The notes beneath the pieces were generated by a model. It saw only the letters and a program-made list of their open reading frames with translations. It was not told the origin of the DNA and did not search any database. From positions 124,001-188,000 of the forward strand of contig CAMIVY010000001.1 in assembly GCA_946402275.1 (NCBI GenBank): a stretch of 64,000 nucleotides of DNA. Reading direction: 5' to 3'. This DNA is from an uncultured Prevotella sp. Lineage in GTDB: Bacteria > Bacteroidota > Bacteroidia > Bacteroidales > Bacteroidaceae. Position 1 is the stretch's first letter. Every line of letters starts with the position of its first letter. Below, piece after piece: positions 24,259-33,260 of this stretch. A program made the position numbers and the translations under genes.

Positions 24259-26382
24259 TTATTGTGCACGAACATTGAGTCCTTCAAAGAAGTAGTCAAT
24301 TATATATTTATCAAAGGCGTCTATTGTCTCAATACCTTTTATTTTTTGTGGGCCAATTTCCCTCATAATCTGGATTGATTTTTCAAATGTCAAATCCGGA
24401 CTATTAAAATTAATAAAACCAGCGTTTTGAATCTTTCTAGAAATCATTCTAGGCAAACCATATTCTTCAAGTTCATATACAGCAGCCGGCAGAAATGCAT
24501 GAGCCACGTTATAAGCAAATCCCGATATATCAAATCCTGCTTGAGGAAGAATACTCTTTTGAAGCATATCAACATCATGCAGTAGAGAACCCAGCTTAAA
24601 AGTCACTGTTCTTTCTAACTTAAAGAATTCGTCAATACCTATATCATCCTTTTCTAGTTCATACAACAATTCGGGAATTGTCCTTTCCCAATTCTGGCTC
24701 AGTATCTTTACAAATGCCACAAATTTTGAATATGAGCTATCCCACCATCCAGGCCTTGTATATAACAGTTTATATAGGGCATTATCCCAATAATCAGGAG
24801 AATAAGCCAAAAATGACATTTTATCCCATTTCTCTGGCTTTTCTTTCATTTCTACAGCAATTCCCCTCATAGCCGTCGAATTGCTGGTTTGAAATCCTTC
24901 TCCTGTCTTAATCTTGGTGTATAACTCGCCACCAAGTAAATCTGTCATTTCTGCTTCTTGTTGCTTAATTGCACGAATCTGTTCTTCAGAAAGGTAGCCC
25001 GCATATTTATCATGATCTATCTCACCTACCACCTGCTCCGGCAACTCAATATTCAGATTGACAGGAGCCTCATCTGGGGCCTCCTGTAGAACGTGAATGT
25101 TCCCGACGAAATGGCGGAACATTCTTCCAGCTCGTCCAATGACATTTTTATATGAGAAACTATCTAAAGAAAAACCTCTGGTAGAAGTAGTCCAGACAAT
25201 AACGTTTTCTGCAGAAGTATTCACGCCCTCAATTATTGATGACGTGGACACCAATCTTGAAAGGCCTCTTTCTTCCTCAAATAACTTTACTTGTATTTGC
25301 GAAAGGGATCTATGAAGCTGCCCTGTATGAATACCAATTCCTCTTTTAGCCAAAATGGGCAACCGCCAATTATATTCATAATTCTTACCCAACCATTCAC
25401 TAAAGGAAACTAACAACTCAGAATCGATTTCCCTTGTATTCGCGGATAGAAGTGTAGAAACCTTTTCAACCTGACTATGAGTACCAGCAAATATTAAAGT
25501 TTTACCTGGCAAACTGTTATTCAGACTCAAAAGCGTCTCACCCTTCTTTTTTTCATCCTTTCCTATTTCTTTTGAATAATCAGTCTTGTTCAAAAAGACG
25601 GTACTAAAATCAAGTCGTAAAAATTCCATTCCTTTTGTAAATGGATTATCCTCTAGGCTTGATATATTAGGGGCTAGGAAATAACGTTGTTTTGCCTTGC
25701 TACCAATCTTGATTATCGCCTTTACAAGCGCTGGAACACGTTCATCATTATTCAATTGTGCGCTCGCCTTATAAAACTCATCAATGATAAGAATATCCAG
25801 ATTATCTATTTTTTCAACCCATGAAAGGGCTCTTTCTTGAGGAAAGATAAAGATATTCCTTTCACTGGGCTCGGTGTCCGTTGTCGTTATAACCTTATAC
25901 TCGGTTGCGAATTTTTTATATATACGTCTTCTTGTTTCATCCGTCAAAGCTATTGTGGGCACAATAATCATCACATTTGACGGCTTCTTGATCCTGATAA
26001 ATGAATCTATGACAAAACTCTTCCCAAAACTAGTTGGAGCACTTACCGCTATATCTTTACCTTCGAGCAGTTTACGCAAAAGTAAGAATTGATCCCGGTG
26101 CAATACAACATCCTCTTGATAACCCGCATCAACTTTGAAACAGTTCATCAAAAGGCGATCAGAGAATGTACTGGTTTGTTCTTCCATATAAGGGTATAAC
26201 CCTGTCTGACGAAGAATGCTATTACAAAGGGGAGACAATTCACTAATGCCATTCTTTTGGTGGTAGTCCAACAAAATTATGGTTTGCTGCCTTGCCTCTG
26301 CTTCTTGATTATTATTCAGCAAGGATACTATTGCCTGACATTGAGAAAAAATGTCATTAACTATTTTATCTGACAAGGGCAT
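24259..26382 (-). CDS. hamB: HamB, Hachiman helicase
   Basis: HamB is the superfamily 2 helicase of the Hachiman phage-defence complex, which loads and monitors DNA and controls the HamA nuclease. The product has 707 residues. It shows Walker A SAPTSFGKS (residues 114-122), the DEAH-like box IIDEFYKA near residue 199 and the late helicase motif NVIGRAGRMFRH near residue 415. The last 250 residues are helical with no other recognised domain. The start overlaps the hamA stop by 17 bases and the order hamA-hamB is the usual one. Here the box reads DEFY, a variant seen in related helicases. Confidence 0.9.
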   Translation of the reverse strand: MPLSDKIVNDIFSQCQAIVSLLNNNQEAEARQQTIILLDYHQKNGISELSPLCNSILRQTGLYPYMEEQTSTFSDRLLMNCFKVDAGYQEDVVLHRDQFLLLRKLLEGKDIAVSAPTSFGKSFVIDSFIRIKKPSNVMIIVPTIALTDETRRRIYKKFATEYKVITTTDTEPSERNIFIFPQERALSWVEKIDNLDILIIDEFYKASAQLNNDERVPALVKAIIKIGSKAKQRYFLAPNISSLEDNPFTKGMEFLRLDFSTVFLNKTDYSKEIGKDEKKKGETLLSLNNSLPGKTLIFAGTHSQVEKVSTLLSANTREIDSELLVSFSEWLGKNYEYNWRLPILAKRGIGIHTGQLHRSLSQIQVKLFEEERGLSRLVSTSSIIEGVNTSAENVIVWTTSTRGFSLDSFSYKNVIGRAGRMFRHFVGNIHVLQEAPDEAPVNLNIELPEQVVGEIDHDKYAGYLSEEQIRAIKQQEAEMTDLLGGELYTKIKTGEGFQTSNSTAMRGIAVEMKEKPEKWDKMSFLAYSPDYWDNALYKLLYTRPGWWDSSYSKFVAFVKILSQNWERTIPELLYELEKDDIGIDEFFKLERTVTFKLGSLLHDVDMLQKSILPQAGFDISGFAYNVAHAFLPAAVYELEEYGLPRMISRKIQNAGFINFNSPDLTFEKSIQIMREIGPQKIKGIETIDAFDKYIIDYFFEGLNVRAQ

Positions 26383-27280
26383 TACACTTTTCTATAAAGG
26401 ATTTCACAATTTCTTCCTTGCTTGGAATAGGGAAAAGAATCAAATGGAACGTAATCTCATCATAAAGATTAACCTTAATGATTTCTGACTCCATTTTTTT
26501 CTTCACAAAAGCATTTGCTCTTTCTATATGTTGTTCTTTTATCTTATTAAGATAATCATCGGAAAGCTTTGTTTCTGCTTTTGTTATTTCACATTCGTGA
26601 AGTAGTAAAATGGGTATATGTAGTTTTGGTTTGAGGTAATCTATTGAACGTTTCTCGTCTAAAGCTTCATATATCTTGGCGACCAATGCAGCATCCAATT
26701 TCAAATCTTCAATTTGCTTTATATTGGTTATAATAGAGTTTTCTTTTCTTATCTTGTCCGTCTTTATAGTCTCATTCACTGATTCAATAATAGTACTTAA
26801 TCTAGCGTCCTCTATACTCGAATAGAACTTCGCTTCTCCAAACCATAATGAGAAATCACCTGTTGGCTCTATTACCAGATGCACACTATCAGCCCCTTTT
26901 GCGTAATCATTAACGTTCTGCTTGTAGAAAATTTTAGGGACAACTGGCAAAGCATTATAATGATGCCTCATTATACCATAAAGGAGTGCTTCTGCAATTT
27001 CACTCCCGCTCTTATCTTTATCTGTAATCCTTAGATTACCAATAGCTTTCTTAAGAATACTGAATTCACTATCCCCTAATATTTCTATTTCTTTTTTGCT
27101 AAGAGCGGTTTCTTTCAGATTATCAAAGATAAAACTCTCAAAGACGCTTTGTCGCCATTTCCCATCTTCAAAATCATTAATGATGCTCAAGACCAATTCT
27201 TTATCAATGTGTTCTGGTTTATCCAGTCTGCACACATCTTTAAAAGGACAGTCAATGATAATCTTAAAAGGGATTGCCAT
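26366..27280 (-). CDS. hamA: HamA, Hachiman nuclease (DUF1837)
   Basis: HamA is the effector nuclease of Hachiman, held inactive by HamB until phage DNA damage is sensed. The product has 304 residues from the ATG at 27280 (MAIPFKIIIDCPFKDVCR); the longer frame upstream has no support. The DUF1837 core with a PD-(D/E)XK layout is visible: SEIAEALLYGIMRHHYNALP near residue 110, then KGADSVHLVIE with the Asp, and LWFGEAKFYSS with the E-x-K pair near residue 165. No other gene interrupts the pair, and both genes look intact. Confidence 0.9.
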   Translation of the reverse strand: MAIPFKIIIDCPFKDVCRLDKPEHIDKELVLSIINDFEDGKWRQSVFESFIFDNLKETALSKKEIEILGDSEFSILKKAIGNLRITDKDKSGSEIAEALLYGIMRHHYNALPVVPKIFYKQNVNDYAKGADSVHLVIEPTGDFSLWFGEAKFYSSIEDARLSTIIESVNETIKTDKIRKENSIITNIKQIEDLKLDAALVAKIYEALDEKRSIDYLKPKLHIPILLLHECEITKAETKLSDDYLNKIKEQHIERANAFVKKKMESEIIKVNLYDEITFHLILFPIPSKEEIVKSFIEKCNALVR

Positions 27281-27397
27281 ATTTGATGTATTAATTTTTT
27301 TCTTGCGTGTCCGTGAGCGCCTGCCTGTAATGAACACTTTATCTTGTCAAGCGGAAGCCGACTTGACGCTTTTGCGGCAAGTTGGCTGGAGCGGCTG

Positions 27398-27628
27398 TTA
27401 TTGATACTGATTTTTACGTTTGTACATCTCTGTCAGTTCAAGCAGTTCCTTGAACTTGCTAAGTCTAGGCTCCTGAAGTTCATTGGCATTCATCAGTTTC
27501 CTTCCTCTTTTAAGAAAGTGAATCATCAACCGTTCTTCTGGGTTGTATTTCGACGGATTTCGCTTATTGGCCTCAATAAACTTAATCACCTCATTATATC
27601 TTGTCAACCAACGAGTGTCTTGATCCAT
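27398..27628 (-). CDS. small helicase-associated (HA) domain protein, copy 2
   Basis: The product has 76 residues. The first 28 are identical to copy 1 at 8538-8768 (MDQDTRWLTRYNEVIKFIEA, then NKRNPSK), after which the two diverge (here LMIHFLKRGRKLMNANELQE). It ends KRKNQYQ, like the other HA proteins. The single HA-like domain may bind nucleic acid; function is unknown. It is 31 bp downstream of the duplicated four-helix-bundle gene, the same arrangement as at copy 1. Confidence 0.6.
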   Translation of the reverse strand: MDQDTRWLTRYNEVIKFIEANKRNPSKYNPEERLMIHFLKRGRKLMNANELQEPRLSKFKELLELTEMYKRKNQYQ

Positions 27629-27659
27629 AATTCCCTAGTTCCGTAAATCCGTAATTCCA

Positions 27660-28163
27660 TCAACTGTTCAACCGCTTCTTAACCTTGGCAGTGATTGTTA
27701 TCAAAATCTTATTGATTCTAGCACAATCCGTAATCAGTGATTCCGAAGCCCGTGGTTCCAAATATCCGTTATCCCGGAGAAGCGAGAGCCAGTTCTCGCT
27801 CTCCCTTGCTTCCTTCAAGGCTATTGTAGCCTTGGAAAGGAAATCAGCGTCGCTCTGCGGATGTTGAGCCTCATTCATATTCGCATTGATACTTGTAGCA
27901 GATCTTACCAGCTGCCTTCCAAGCGCATCAACAATATCCCTATCAGCCTTACTCAGCTTCCCTTCATTCAGGTACTTGTACAGCCGGATAATACGGCAAC
28001 TGAAATCATAGCTCAGCTCCAGAACCTGCGCATCAGCCTTCTCACTTTCTGACATCAACGGCTTCAGCTCACCTCCGAAAGTCCTCACATCCGTAGATTC
28101 GTCTTTCCTTGAATTCGTAGTTCCTTTCTTGTATGTCTTCTTATATGGTTTATTTGATTCCAT
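27660..28163 (-). CDS. four-helix-bundle protein (S23/IVP family), copy 2
   Basis: The product has 167 residues and the same protein sequence as the gene at 8800-9303, including the basic tail and the helices LSYDFSCRIIRLYKYL and EARESENWLSLLRDNGYL. The near-identity of DNA extends through the gene, the spacer and the start of the HA gene, which indicates recent copying or gene conversion. Its presence just upstream of Hachiman and again at 8.8 kb suggests a passenger of the flanking repeats more than a part of the defence system. Confidence 0.8.
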   Translation of the reverse strand: MESNKPYKKTYKKGTTNSRKDESTDVRTFGGELKPLMSESEKADAQVLELSYDFSCRIIRLYKYLNEGKLSKADRDIVDALGRQLVRSATSINANMNEAQHPQSDADFLSKATIALKEARESENWLSLLRDNGYLEPRASESLITDCARINKILITITAKVKKRLNS

Positions 28164-28804
28164 GATTCCGTAATTCAGTTAATCCGTTGTTCCACCCTAG
28201 GGGGCTTCCGTGTATCTGTATCTCCGTATTTCCTGGGATTCGTACTTTCCTTCTTATCTGTCTTCTTGTATTCTGCCATAGTAGATTATCCGTAAATCCT
28301 TTGATTCGTAACTCCATTAATCCACGCCCTGCGTGTTTGTAAATTCGTAATTCCTTAACTCCGTAATTCCATAGATCCCACATAGTGTGCTCCATAAATG
28401 TCTGTAGATCCGTAGTTCCCTGGTTCCGTGTTTCCGTAAATCCAGCGAAGCATATTCCAGCGAAGCTTGCTTCCGTAGTTTCGTGAATCCGTTTATCCGC
28501 AGCTATGCTGCATACTTCCGTGTTTCCGTTTTTCCATGGTTCCGCCCATTCTCCTCCATTGTTTGTAAATTCGTAATTCCTTAGATTCGTAATTCTGTAT
28601 TTCAGTATTTCCGCTGCTATGCAGCTACACTCCGTATCTCCTTAGCTCCGTAGATTCGTGATTCCCGCGAAGCTTGCTTCCGTAGTTTCGTGAATCCGTT
28701 TATCCGCAGCTATGCTGCATACTTCCGTAATTCCGTTTTTCCATAGATTCGTAATTCCGCTGCTCTGCAGCTACACTCCGTAAATCCGTGATTCCACACA
28801 ACGT
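28164..28804. repeat. long TTCCGTA-word tract with mini-hairpins, no gene
   Basis: About 640 bp of words such as ATTCCGTAATTC, GATTCGTAATTCC and CCGTTTATCCG. Mini-hairpins with different but complementary stems include CACGCCCTGCGTG (near 28323), CACATAGTGTG (near 28379), GCAGCTATGCTGC (near 28498 and 28706), GCTGCTATGCAGC (near 28611), GCTGCTCTGCAGC (near 28759) and ACACAACGTGT (near 28796). 28416-28527 repeats 9361-9483. Minus-strand frames through it are repeat-coded and not reported as genes. Confidence 0.8.
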
Positions 28805-29058
28805 GTATCTTCCCCTTGACTCAGATGAATGAGCCAAAGAATAAAATCCGCAAAGTGAATCGTTGTCAAATCACCACCTCTACACAAGGACGATGGTCCG
28901 TAGGGATATTGGAATTTCAAACCATTTCTGTTGCAAAGATACGATTAAACGAGTAAAATACAAAATAATTACCAACTTATTTTCGAGTAAAGGTATCTTC
29001 GACAATCCATTGTAAACAGCAAAGGGCAGATGCTTTTCACACCTGCCCTTTATCTTTA
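28805..29058 (-). ncRNA. dispersed structured element with promoter, copy 1 (putative RNA)
   Basis: This 250-bp stretch has a close relative at 46204-46447. It holds a minus-strand promoter element, TATCTTTG (28934-28941). Downstream is the hairpin at 28880-28903 (plus strand CTACACAAGGAC, GATG, GTCCGTAG), and further on the conserved text TCACTTTGCGGAT and GAGTCAAGGG. Upstream of the promoter is a second hairpin, GGGCAGGTG/CATCTGCCC (about 29030-29056). No conserved reading frame is shared by the two copies. I call it a putative RNA because base changes between copies keep pairing. A function is not known. Confidence 0.5.
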
Positions 29059-29083
29059 TCCGTTCAATTTTTGGTGAAACAGA

Positions 29084-29180
29084 ACTCGAGCTTACTCGCT
29101 TTGTACCTTTAGGCCAAATACTCGAGCTACGCTCGCTTTGCACCTTCTGGTCAAAAACTCGATCTCTGATCGCTTTGCTT
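29084..29180. repeat. three tandem mini-hairpin units
   Basis: Three units of 36-38 bases share CTCGAnC...TCGCTTTG. Their stems differ but remain paired: CGAG/CTCG (29087 on), CGAGC/GCTCG (near 29123) and CGATC/GATCG (near 29161). They lie just after the DUF2806 gene. Confidence 0.7.
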
Positions 29181-29213
29181 GCAAAGAACCTGTCCGGTGT
29201 TCTTTCGTTCCTT

Positions 29214-30101
29214 CTAAGGTGTCTCAATCATTTCTACCCTCGCTTCATCCTGAAAATAATTATTCAAACGATCACAAATAATCTGAGCTTCACTTTGTGA
29301 TAACTTCGATTCGCATAGCCGGCTAAGCACTTGTCCCTCAGGAGTCAAGCCATAACATTGTATTTCTATCTTTTTCTTCTCTCCTATAGCATTAAGTTTG
29401 AAATTAAAGCCGTTACCTTCTATATTACTTTCCTCTGGTAAATCGAAGGTAGATACTAAAGGGTGAAAAGGGTCTCCACTCCTAAAAATAATCCTTAAGG
29501 AGAGCAGTTTGGGTAAATCATGCGCCATTCCTTCTAAATTGTTCACGATACAATCAGGGACAAAACAATTATTAAGAAAAAATCTCATTGACCGTCGTAT
29601 TGTCTCTATTTCCTGTTTGTCTAAATCACGGATAAAGTATAGTACCCGATTGTTTATCCCTTCTGGATGCACCATTCTTTCTGCCAGCAATCGTCCCCAT
29701 ACTTTCTGCAATTCTGCGTCTGAAATATATTTGACCTCGTCAAAAAGCCGTGCATACCATTCTTTGTCCTCGTCCTCAGAATATATAGACTTACTCATTT
29801 GTGAACCATCTGTACAACCAACAGCAGCTTTGATAACATTACATATATTCTTCATTTCCTCAACTGCTTCGGTAGGGAATCGACCATCAGAATTTTTCAT
29901 GAATTCCTTTGCGAATGCAAGCTGCTTTAAAGGGTCATTGCGGAATATGGCCAATTCAGTTTTAGCTTTGACTTTAGCCTCATGAGCAATAAAATATGGC
30001 TCTAAAAAACGTTTGATTCCGTAACATGCTGCAAGATACAACTTCCGTCCTACTGTTCCTGCTGTCCCAATGGCAGCGAGTGCATACATTAATTCATCCA
30101 T
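29214..30101 (-). CDS. DUF2806 family protein
   Basis: The product has 295 residues. The centre matches the DUF2806 pattern: EWYARLFDEVKYISDAELQK then VWGRLLAER near residues 112-140, followed by LYFIRDLDKQEIETIRR. A hydrophobic, Ala/Gly-rich start (MYALAAIGTAGTVGRKLYL) could be a weak membrane helix. DUF2806 members are found in defence and mobile islands, but the mechanism is not established. It follows the AbiH gene by 81 bp and may share its transcript. Because of the surrounding genes I suspect a phage-defence role, with no sequence feature that proves it. Confidence 0.7.
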   Translation of the reverse strand: MDELMYALAAIGTAGTVGRKLYLAACYGIKRFLEPYFIAHEAKVKAKTELAIFRNDPLKQLAFAKEFMKNSDGRFPTEAVEEMKNICNVIKAAVGCTDGSQMSKSIYSEDEDKEWYARLFDEVKYISDAELQKVWGRLLAERMVHPEGINNRVLYFIRDLDKQEIETIRRSMRFFLNNCFVPDCIVNNLEGMAHDLPKLLSLRIIFRSGDPFHPLVSTFDLPEESNIEGNGFNFKLNAIGEKKKIEIQCYGLTPEGQVLSRLCESKLSQSEAQIICDRLNNYFQDEARVEMIETP

Positions 30102-30182
30102 CTTTTCTGTTTTTATTCTTTTATACCATCATCATGTGCCTTCATCACATCCTTCTTTGAATAGATTTTAACGATCTCCTCT

Positions 30183-31082
30183 TCACTTCAGATATATATT
30201 CTCATCCTCATCACATACAACCTTGATCTTATCAGCAGGGATGCCGCAAGAAAGAAGAGCTTTTACAAGGGCATCGTGCTGATCCTGTTTTGTCGCATAT
30301 CTTTCTGTATCACGATGAAAATAATCTGTCCAAAGCGATGGCGATGCTTCTGTCTGTATTTTCTCAATATATGGTAAATCAACCTCTCCAAGAGAATGCC
30401 CTATAATTACAACCTGACCAATAGTTCCTTTAAGTCCTTGGAAATACATTTCATGATCCTTGATGATTCTGTCAACAGGTTTGATAAACTGTTTGAATAA
30501 ATCTCTTGCATGATCAACAGCTTCATCAGTTATCACCCATGCATCTTTTTCTGGAGGCCATGCGTCATCATATTCTTTCTTCCCATGTCCAAAGATAGGA
30601 TTACTCTGGTTGCCATGAATATGAAGAATATTTGTCTGAGGAACGCCGTATATTTTTTCTAATGTTTCAGTGTAATTGAATGTCAGGAAAAGATCCTTAG
30701 GGTTAATATCATAGAAGGGTTTCACCTTATCGAGCGATATCTCTGCGACCCAATCGGAGAAAGCATCAGCTAGACGTTCTCTGATATTCGATGCATTCCA
30801 ATGCATGATATCCTGTTGCATACGTGCCTCACGTTCCAATTCCTCATCTTTCCCTGCACTCTCTACTGCATCTTCATATATCTCCTTGCCTGTAATGAGT
30901 CCCAAAGCGGTCTCAAATTCACACCATAAATTTGTCTCAGTGCAACCATATAGTTCCTCCAGCATTATGACAAGGTCATCATACTCCTTGCTTTCATTCA
31001 TAAAATCACGGAAATCCGAATAGCGAGACTCTATTTCATGTGCGATATCAAAACCATTGCCTAAAAAATATAATGTTTTCAT
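30183..31082 (-). CDS. abiH: AbiH family abortive-infection protein
   Basis: The product has 299 residues from the ATG at 31082 (MKTLYFLGNGFDIAHEIESR). The AbiH family signature is complete: LYFLGNGFD at the start, DLFLTFNYTETLEKIYG near residue 130, ILHIHGN near residue 152 and VVIIGHSLGEVDLPYIEKI near residue 228. AbiH proteins protect lactococci and other bacteria from phages by abortive infection; the molecular target is not clear. The protein looks intact. The longer frame starting at 31115 would add 11 residues ahead of the conserved motif and is less likely. The next gene upstream, AIPR, ends 78 bp away. Confidence 0.88.
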   Translation of the reverse strand: MKTLYFLGNGFDIAHEIESRYSDFRDFMNESKEYDDLVIMLEELYGCTETNLWCEFETALGLITGKEIYEDAVESAGKDEELEREARMQQDIMHWNASNIRERLADAFSDWVAEISLDKVKPFYDINPKDLFLTFNYTETLEKIYGVPQTNILHIHGNQSNPIFGHGKKEYDDAWPPEKDAWVITDEAVDHARDLFKQFIKPVDRIIKDHEMYFQGLKGTIGQVVIIGHSLGEVDLPYIEKIQTEASPSLWTDYFHRDTERYATKQDQHDALVKALLSCGIPADKIKVVCDEDENIYLK

Positions 31083-31160
31083 TTCTGCCAAATGATTTCC
31101 AGGATCCATTATCAAATTCGTTAAGGTCCTTACATTCTATCTCATAGCCTTTATTTTGTT

Positions 31161-33137
31161 TTACAACGACACGATATTGCCCTCCTTATCAAACAACACC
31201 CCTTCCTTTTGAGCAAAAAATACGCTTCTATCTATTAATCTGGACACAGCTTCATAAACTACACTGCGCTCTAAGTGCATTTTTTCTGCGGTTTTTGCTA
31301 TAATGCCCGCAGGCCAAGGTTGTTGTGGCAGTGCATTCTTTACTCGACTAATAATATCCTCAGACATCTTCAGTTTGCTATTTCTACGCTGTTTTTTGAT
31401 ATAATAGTCTTTAGTTGTTATGAATAAATTCTTTTGCCTTGTGATACGCTCAGGATTAGTAATCCCATAAAGAGAAGCCGCTTCAGAAATGATTGACGTG
31501 ACATATATTCTAGATAGCATATATTCCTTGATATATTTTTGTGCAACAAAACGCGCAGACTCTTCGATCATGGATTCTGTTATATCCTCATCCTTTAATT
31601 TCAAGAGCTGGTTCACAGAATAATTATAAGTTCCTGTCGCGCGACCAAGTACAATAATTCCAGCAACATACCGGCTCCTTTTTACCATCCGCTCCGTATT
31701 CCCTACACTTCGCTTAACAACATCAAACAGTTTCTTGTCAATCCTTCTCGACAGTTTGGCAAGGAAGGGCCATATTTCCAAAGGTTCTCCATGATTGAAC
31801 AACAAATCATACTTCACGGGGTCTCTCAGAATTTTCTGCTTGAAATTAGCAGCCCTTTCTGGAACACGCAGTATGATACCAAGATAAAGTGCACCCAACG
31901 CCATAATTTCAAAAATAAGCGAAGGATCAACATCTTGGTTTTTATAGAAATTCGCCCTTCGCTCGTAATAGAGGCCATTCGACTTCATAATATCTTCAAT
32001 ATCGCGCTGCAACTTATCTGTGGCAAACAGCGATTTACTTTCTATTGCTGTCTGGTTGTTGGTAGAACGGATTATCCTGTCTCTTATCTCAGCATCGTCC
32101 TGTGAGATTATCTTTATCATCACAGATCTATTCTCGTCCGTAACCGTGTTCTTTGAAAAATAATCATAGATAGTCTGTGATGTTTGGAGTCCATTCACTA
32201 TCTGAACATCCTGTATTCTGAGAGCGTTGCCAATACTAACAGTATGACGAGCAAGAATCGTGATACCATTATTCAGCCACCAGAAATCTGCATCATTATG
32301 TTTCAAAGACTCTAGAATATCTTCATTTACGGAGTTTAGCCCCATGTAATCTCTGACGTTAGAATCAAAAAGATATTTTTTTAGTTTCATCGCGTCATCC
32401 GTTATAAAGTCATAATAGTCTTTAAGATTACACAAAACAATGAAACATTCCTGACTATATGAAATAATCCCCGAATGTTTTAGTTCCATTTCATACTCCG
32501 GTTTTTTGCGGTATAGAGCTAATAGCTCAGAACTACCCACAAATGAATATGTTGCATCACAATTGCTAAATAAGCCCTTCAGAACCTCAACTATCTGTTC
32601 TGCCCGTGCCAGGATATTCTCTCCCACTATGGCTGCATCACCTCTGGATACATAGAAGAAATGCACTGACAGATTAGACAGATTTGAGGCAGTTTTCTTA
32701 TAGGCTTCAATGAAAATCCGACGTTTGTATAACACATCAGAGTTATATGCCCCAGTGAGTTCTGTATTGTCTTTACCCAAGTCAAACAGTTCTGATACTG
32801 TTGCATACTGGTTATTCAACACACCTTGTTCAAAAGTCTCATGATGCTTACTTGTAATGATATATAAGGCGATTTCGCAACTCTTTCTGGGCCAAGAAAA
32901 TGATGCCAAATCCGTTAGGAGAATACCATTAATAAAAATGTAGAAGGAATCTATCCCGCCATCATCTTTGCCGTCAACAATACCAGATTGAATCTCATCC
33001 TCTTTCAAGTCAAAATCCTTCAGTACCTGCTCTGCTGACAAATACTCAAAGACTTCACCTGGATCGGACGAAGGTATCCCTTCACTCAGCCTATCCTTTA
33101 GGATATTATCTATCAGTATAACATCATTTTTTGCCAT
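31161..33137 (-). CDS. AIPR family abortive-infection phage-resistance protein
   Basis: The product has 658 residues. The AIPR domain is recognised by DGKDDGGIDSFYIFING near residue 53, DFWWLNNGITILARH near residue 283, IQDVQIVNGLQTSQTIYDYF near residue 307 and RSTNNQTAIESKSLFATD near residue 355. These are hallmark stretches of the family. The early GGIDSF followed by ALYIITSKHHET resembles a nuclease-type core, but I cannot assign catalytic residues with confidence. The last 100 residues look like a winged helix (WPAGIIAKTAEKMHLERSVV). It lies after the KAP NTPase gene in the same orientation and is probably a single-gene defence module. Confidence 0.85.
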   Translation of the reverse strand: MAKNDVILIDNILKDRLSEGIPSSDPGEVFEYLSAEQVLKDFDLKEDEIQSGIVDGKDDGGIDSFYIFINGILLTDLASFSWPRKSCEIALYIITSKHHETFEQGVLNNQYATVSELFDLGKDNTELTGAYNSDVLYKRRIFIEAYKKTASNLSNLSVHFFYVSRGDAAIVGENILARAEQIVEVLKGLFSNCDATYSFVGSSELLALYRKKPEYEMELKHSGIISYSQECFIVLCNLKDYYDFITDDAMKLKKYLFDSNVRDYMGLNSVNEDILESLKHNDADFWWLNNGITILARHTVSIGNALRIQDVQIVNGLQTSQTIYDYFSKNTVTDENRSVMIKIISQDDAEIRDRIIRSTNNQTAIESKSLFATDKLQRDIEDIMKSNGLYYERRANFYKNQDVDPSLIFEIMALGALYLGIILRVPERAANFKQKILRDPVKYDLLFNHGEPLEIWPFLAKLSRRIDKKLFDVVKRSVGNTERMVKRSRYVAGIIVLGRATGTYNYSVNQLLKLKDEDITESMIEESARFVAQKYIKEYMLSRIYVTSIISEAASLYGITNPERITRQKNLFITTKDYYIKKQRRNSKLKMSEDIISRVKNALPQQPWPAGIIAKTAEKMHLERSVVYEAVSRLIDRSVFFAQKEGVLFDKEGNIVSL

Positions 33138-33260
33138 ATTTCTTATTATCTTTCTGTGTTTGTAATGTCAACAATATTACTCATTTGCTTTATTCGTTTA
33201 CCACCCCTCAATATTCCCGTGACTCCGCGATTTCAGCGATGCTCTACCTTCTTTTTTGCA

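Noticed and set aside
28990..29030. Similarity to the 3' end of Bacteroidales type II CRISPR repeats (TATCTTCGACAATCC, then ATTGTAAACAGC), also near 46391-46425.
   Set aside because: Only one unit per site, no spacers and no cas genes in the window. The stretch is part of a longer element that is conserved on both sides, so it is more likely chance or a shared motif.
28880..29227. 115-codon minus-strand frame after the DUF2806 gene.
   Set aside because: It crosses the structured element and the mini-hairpin units and is not shared with the second copy of the element.
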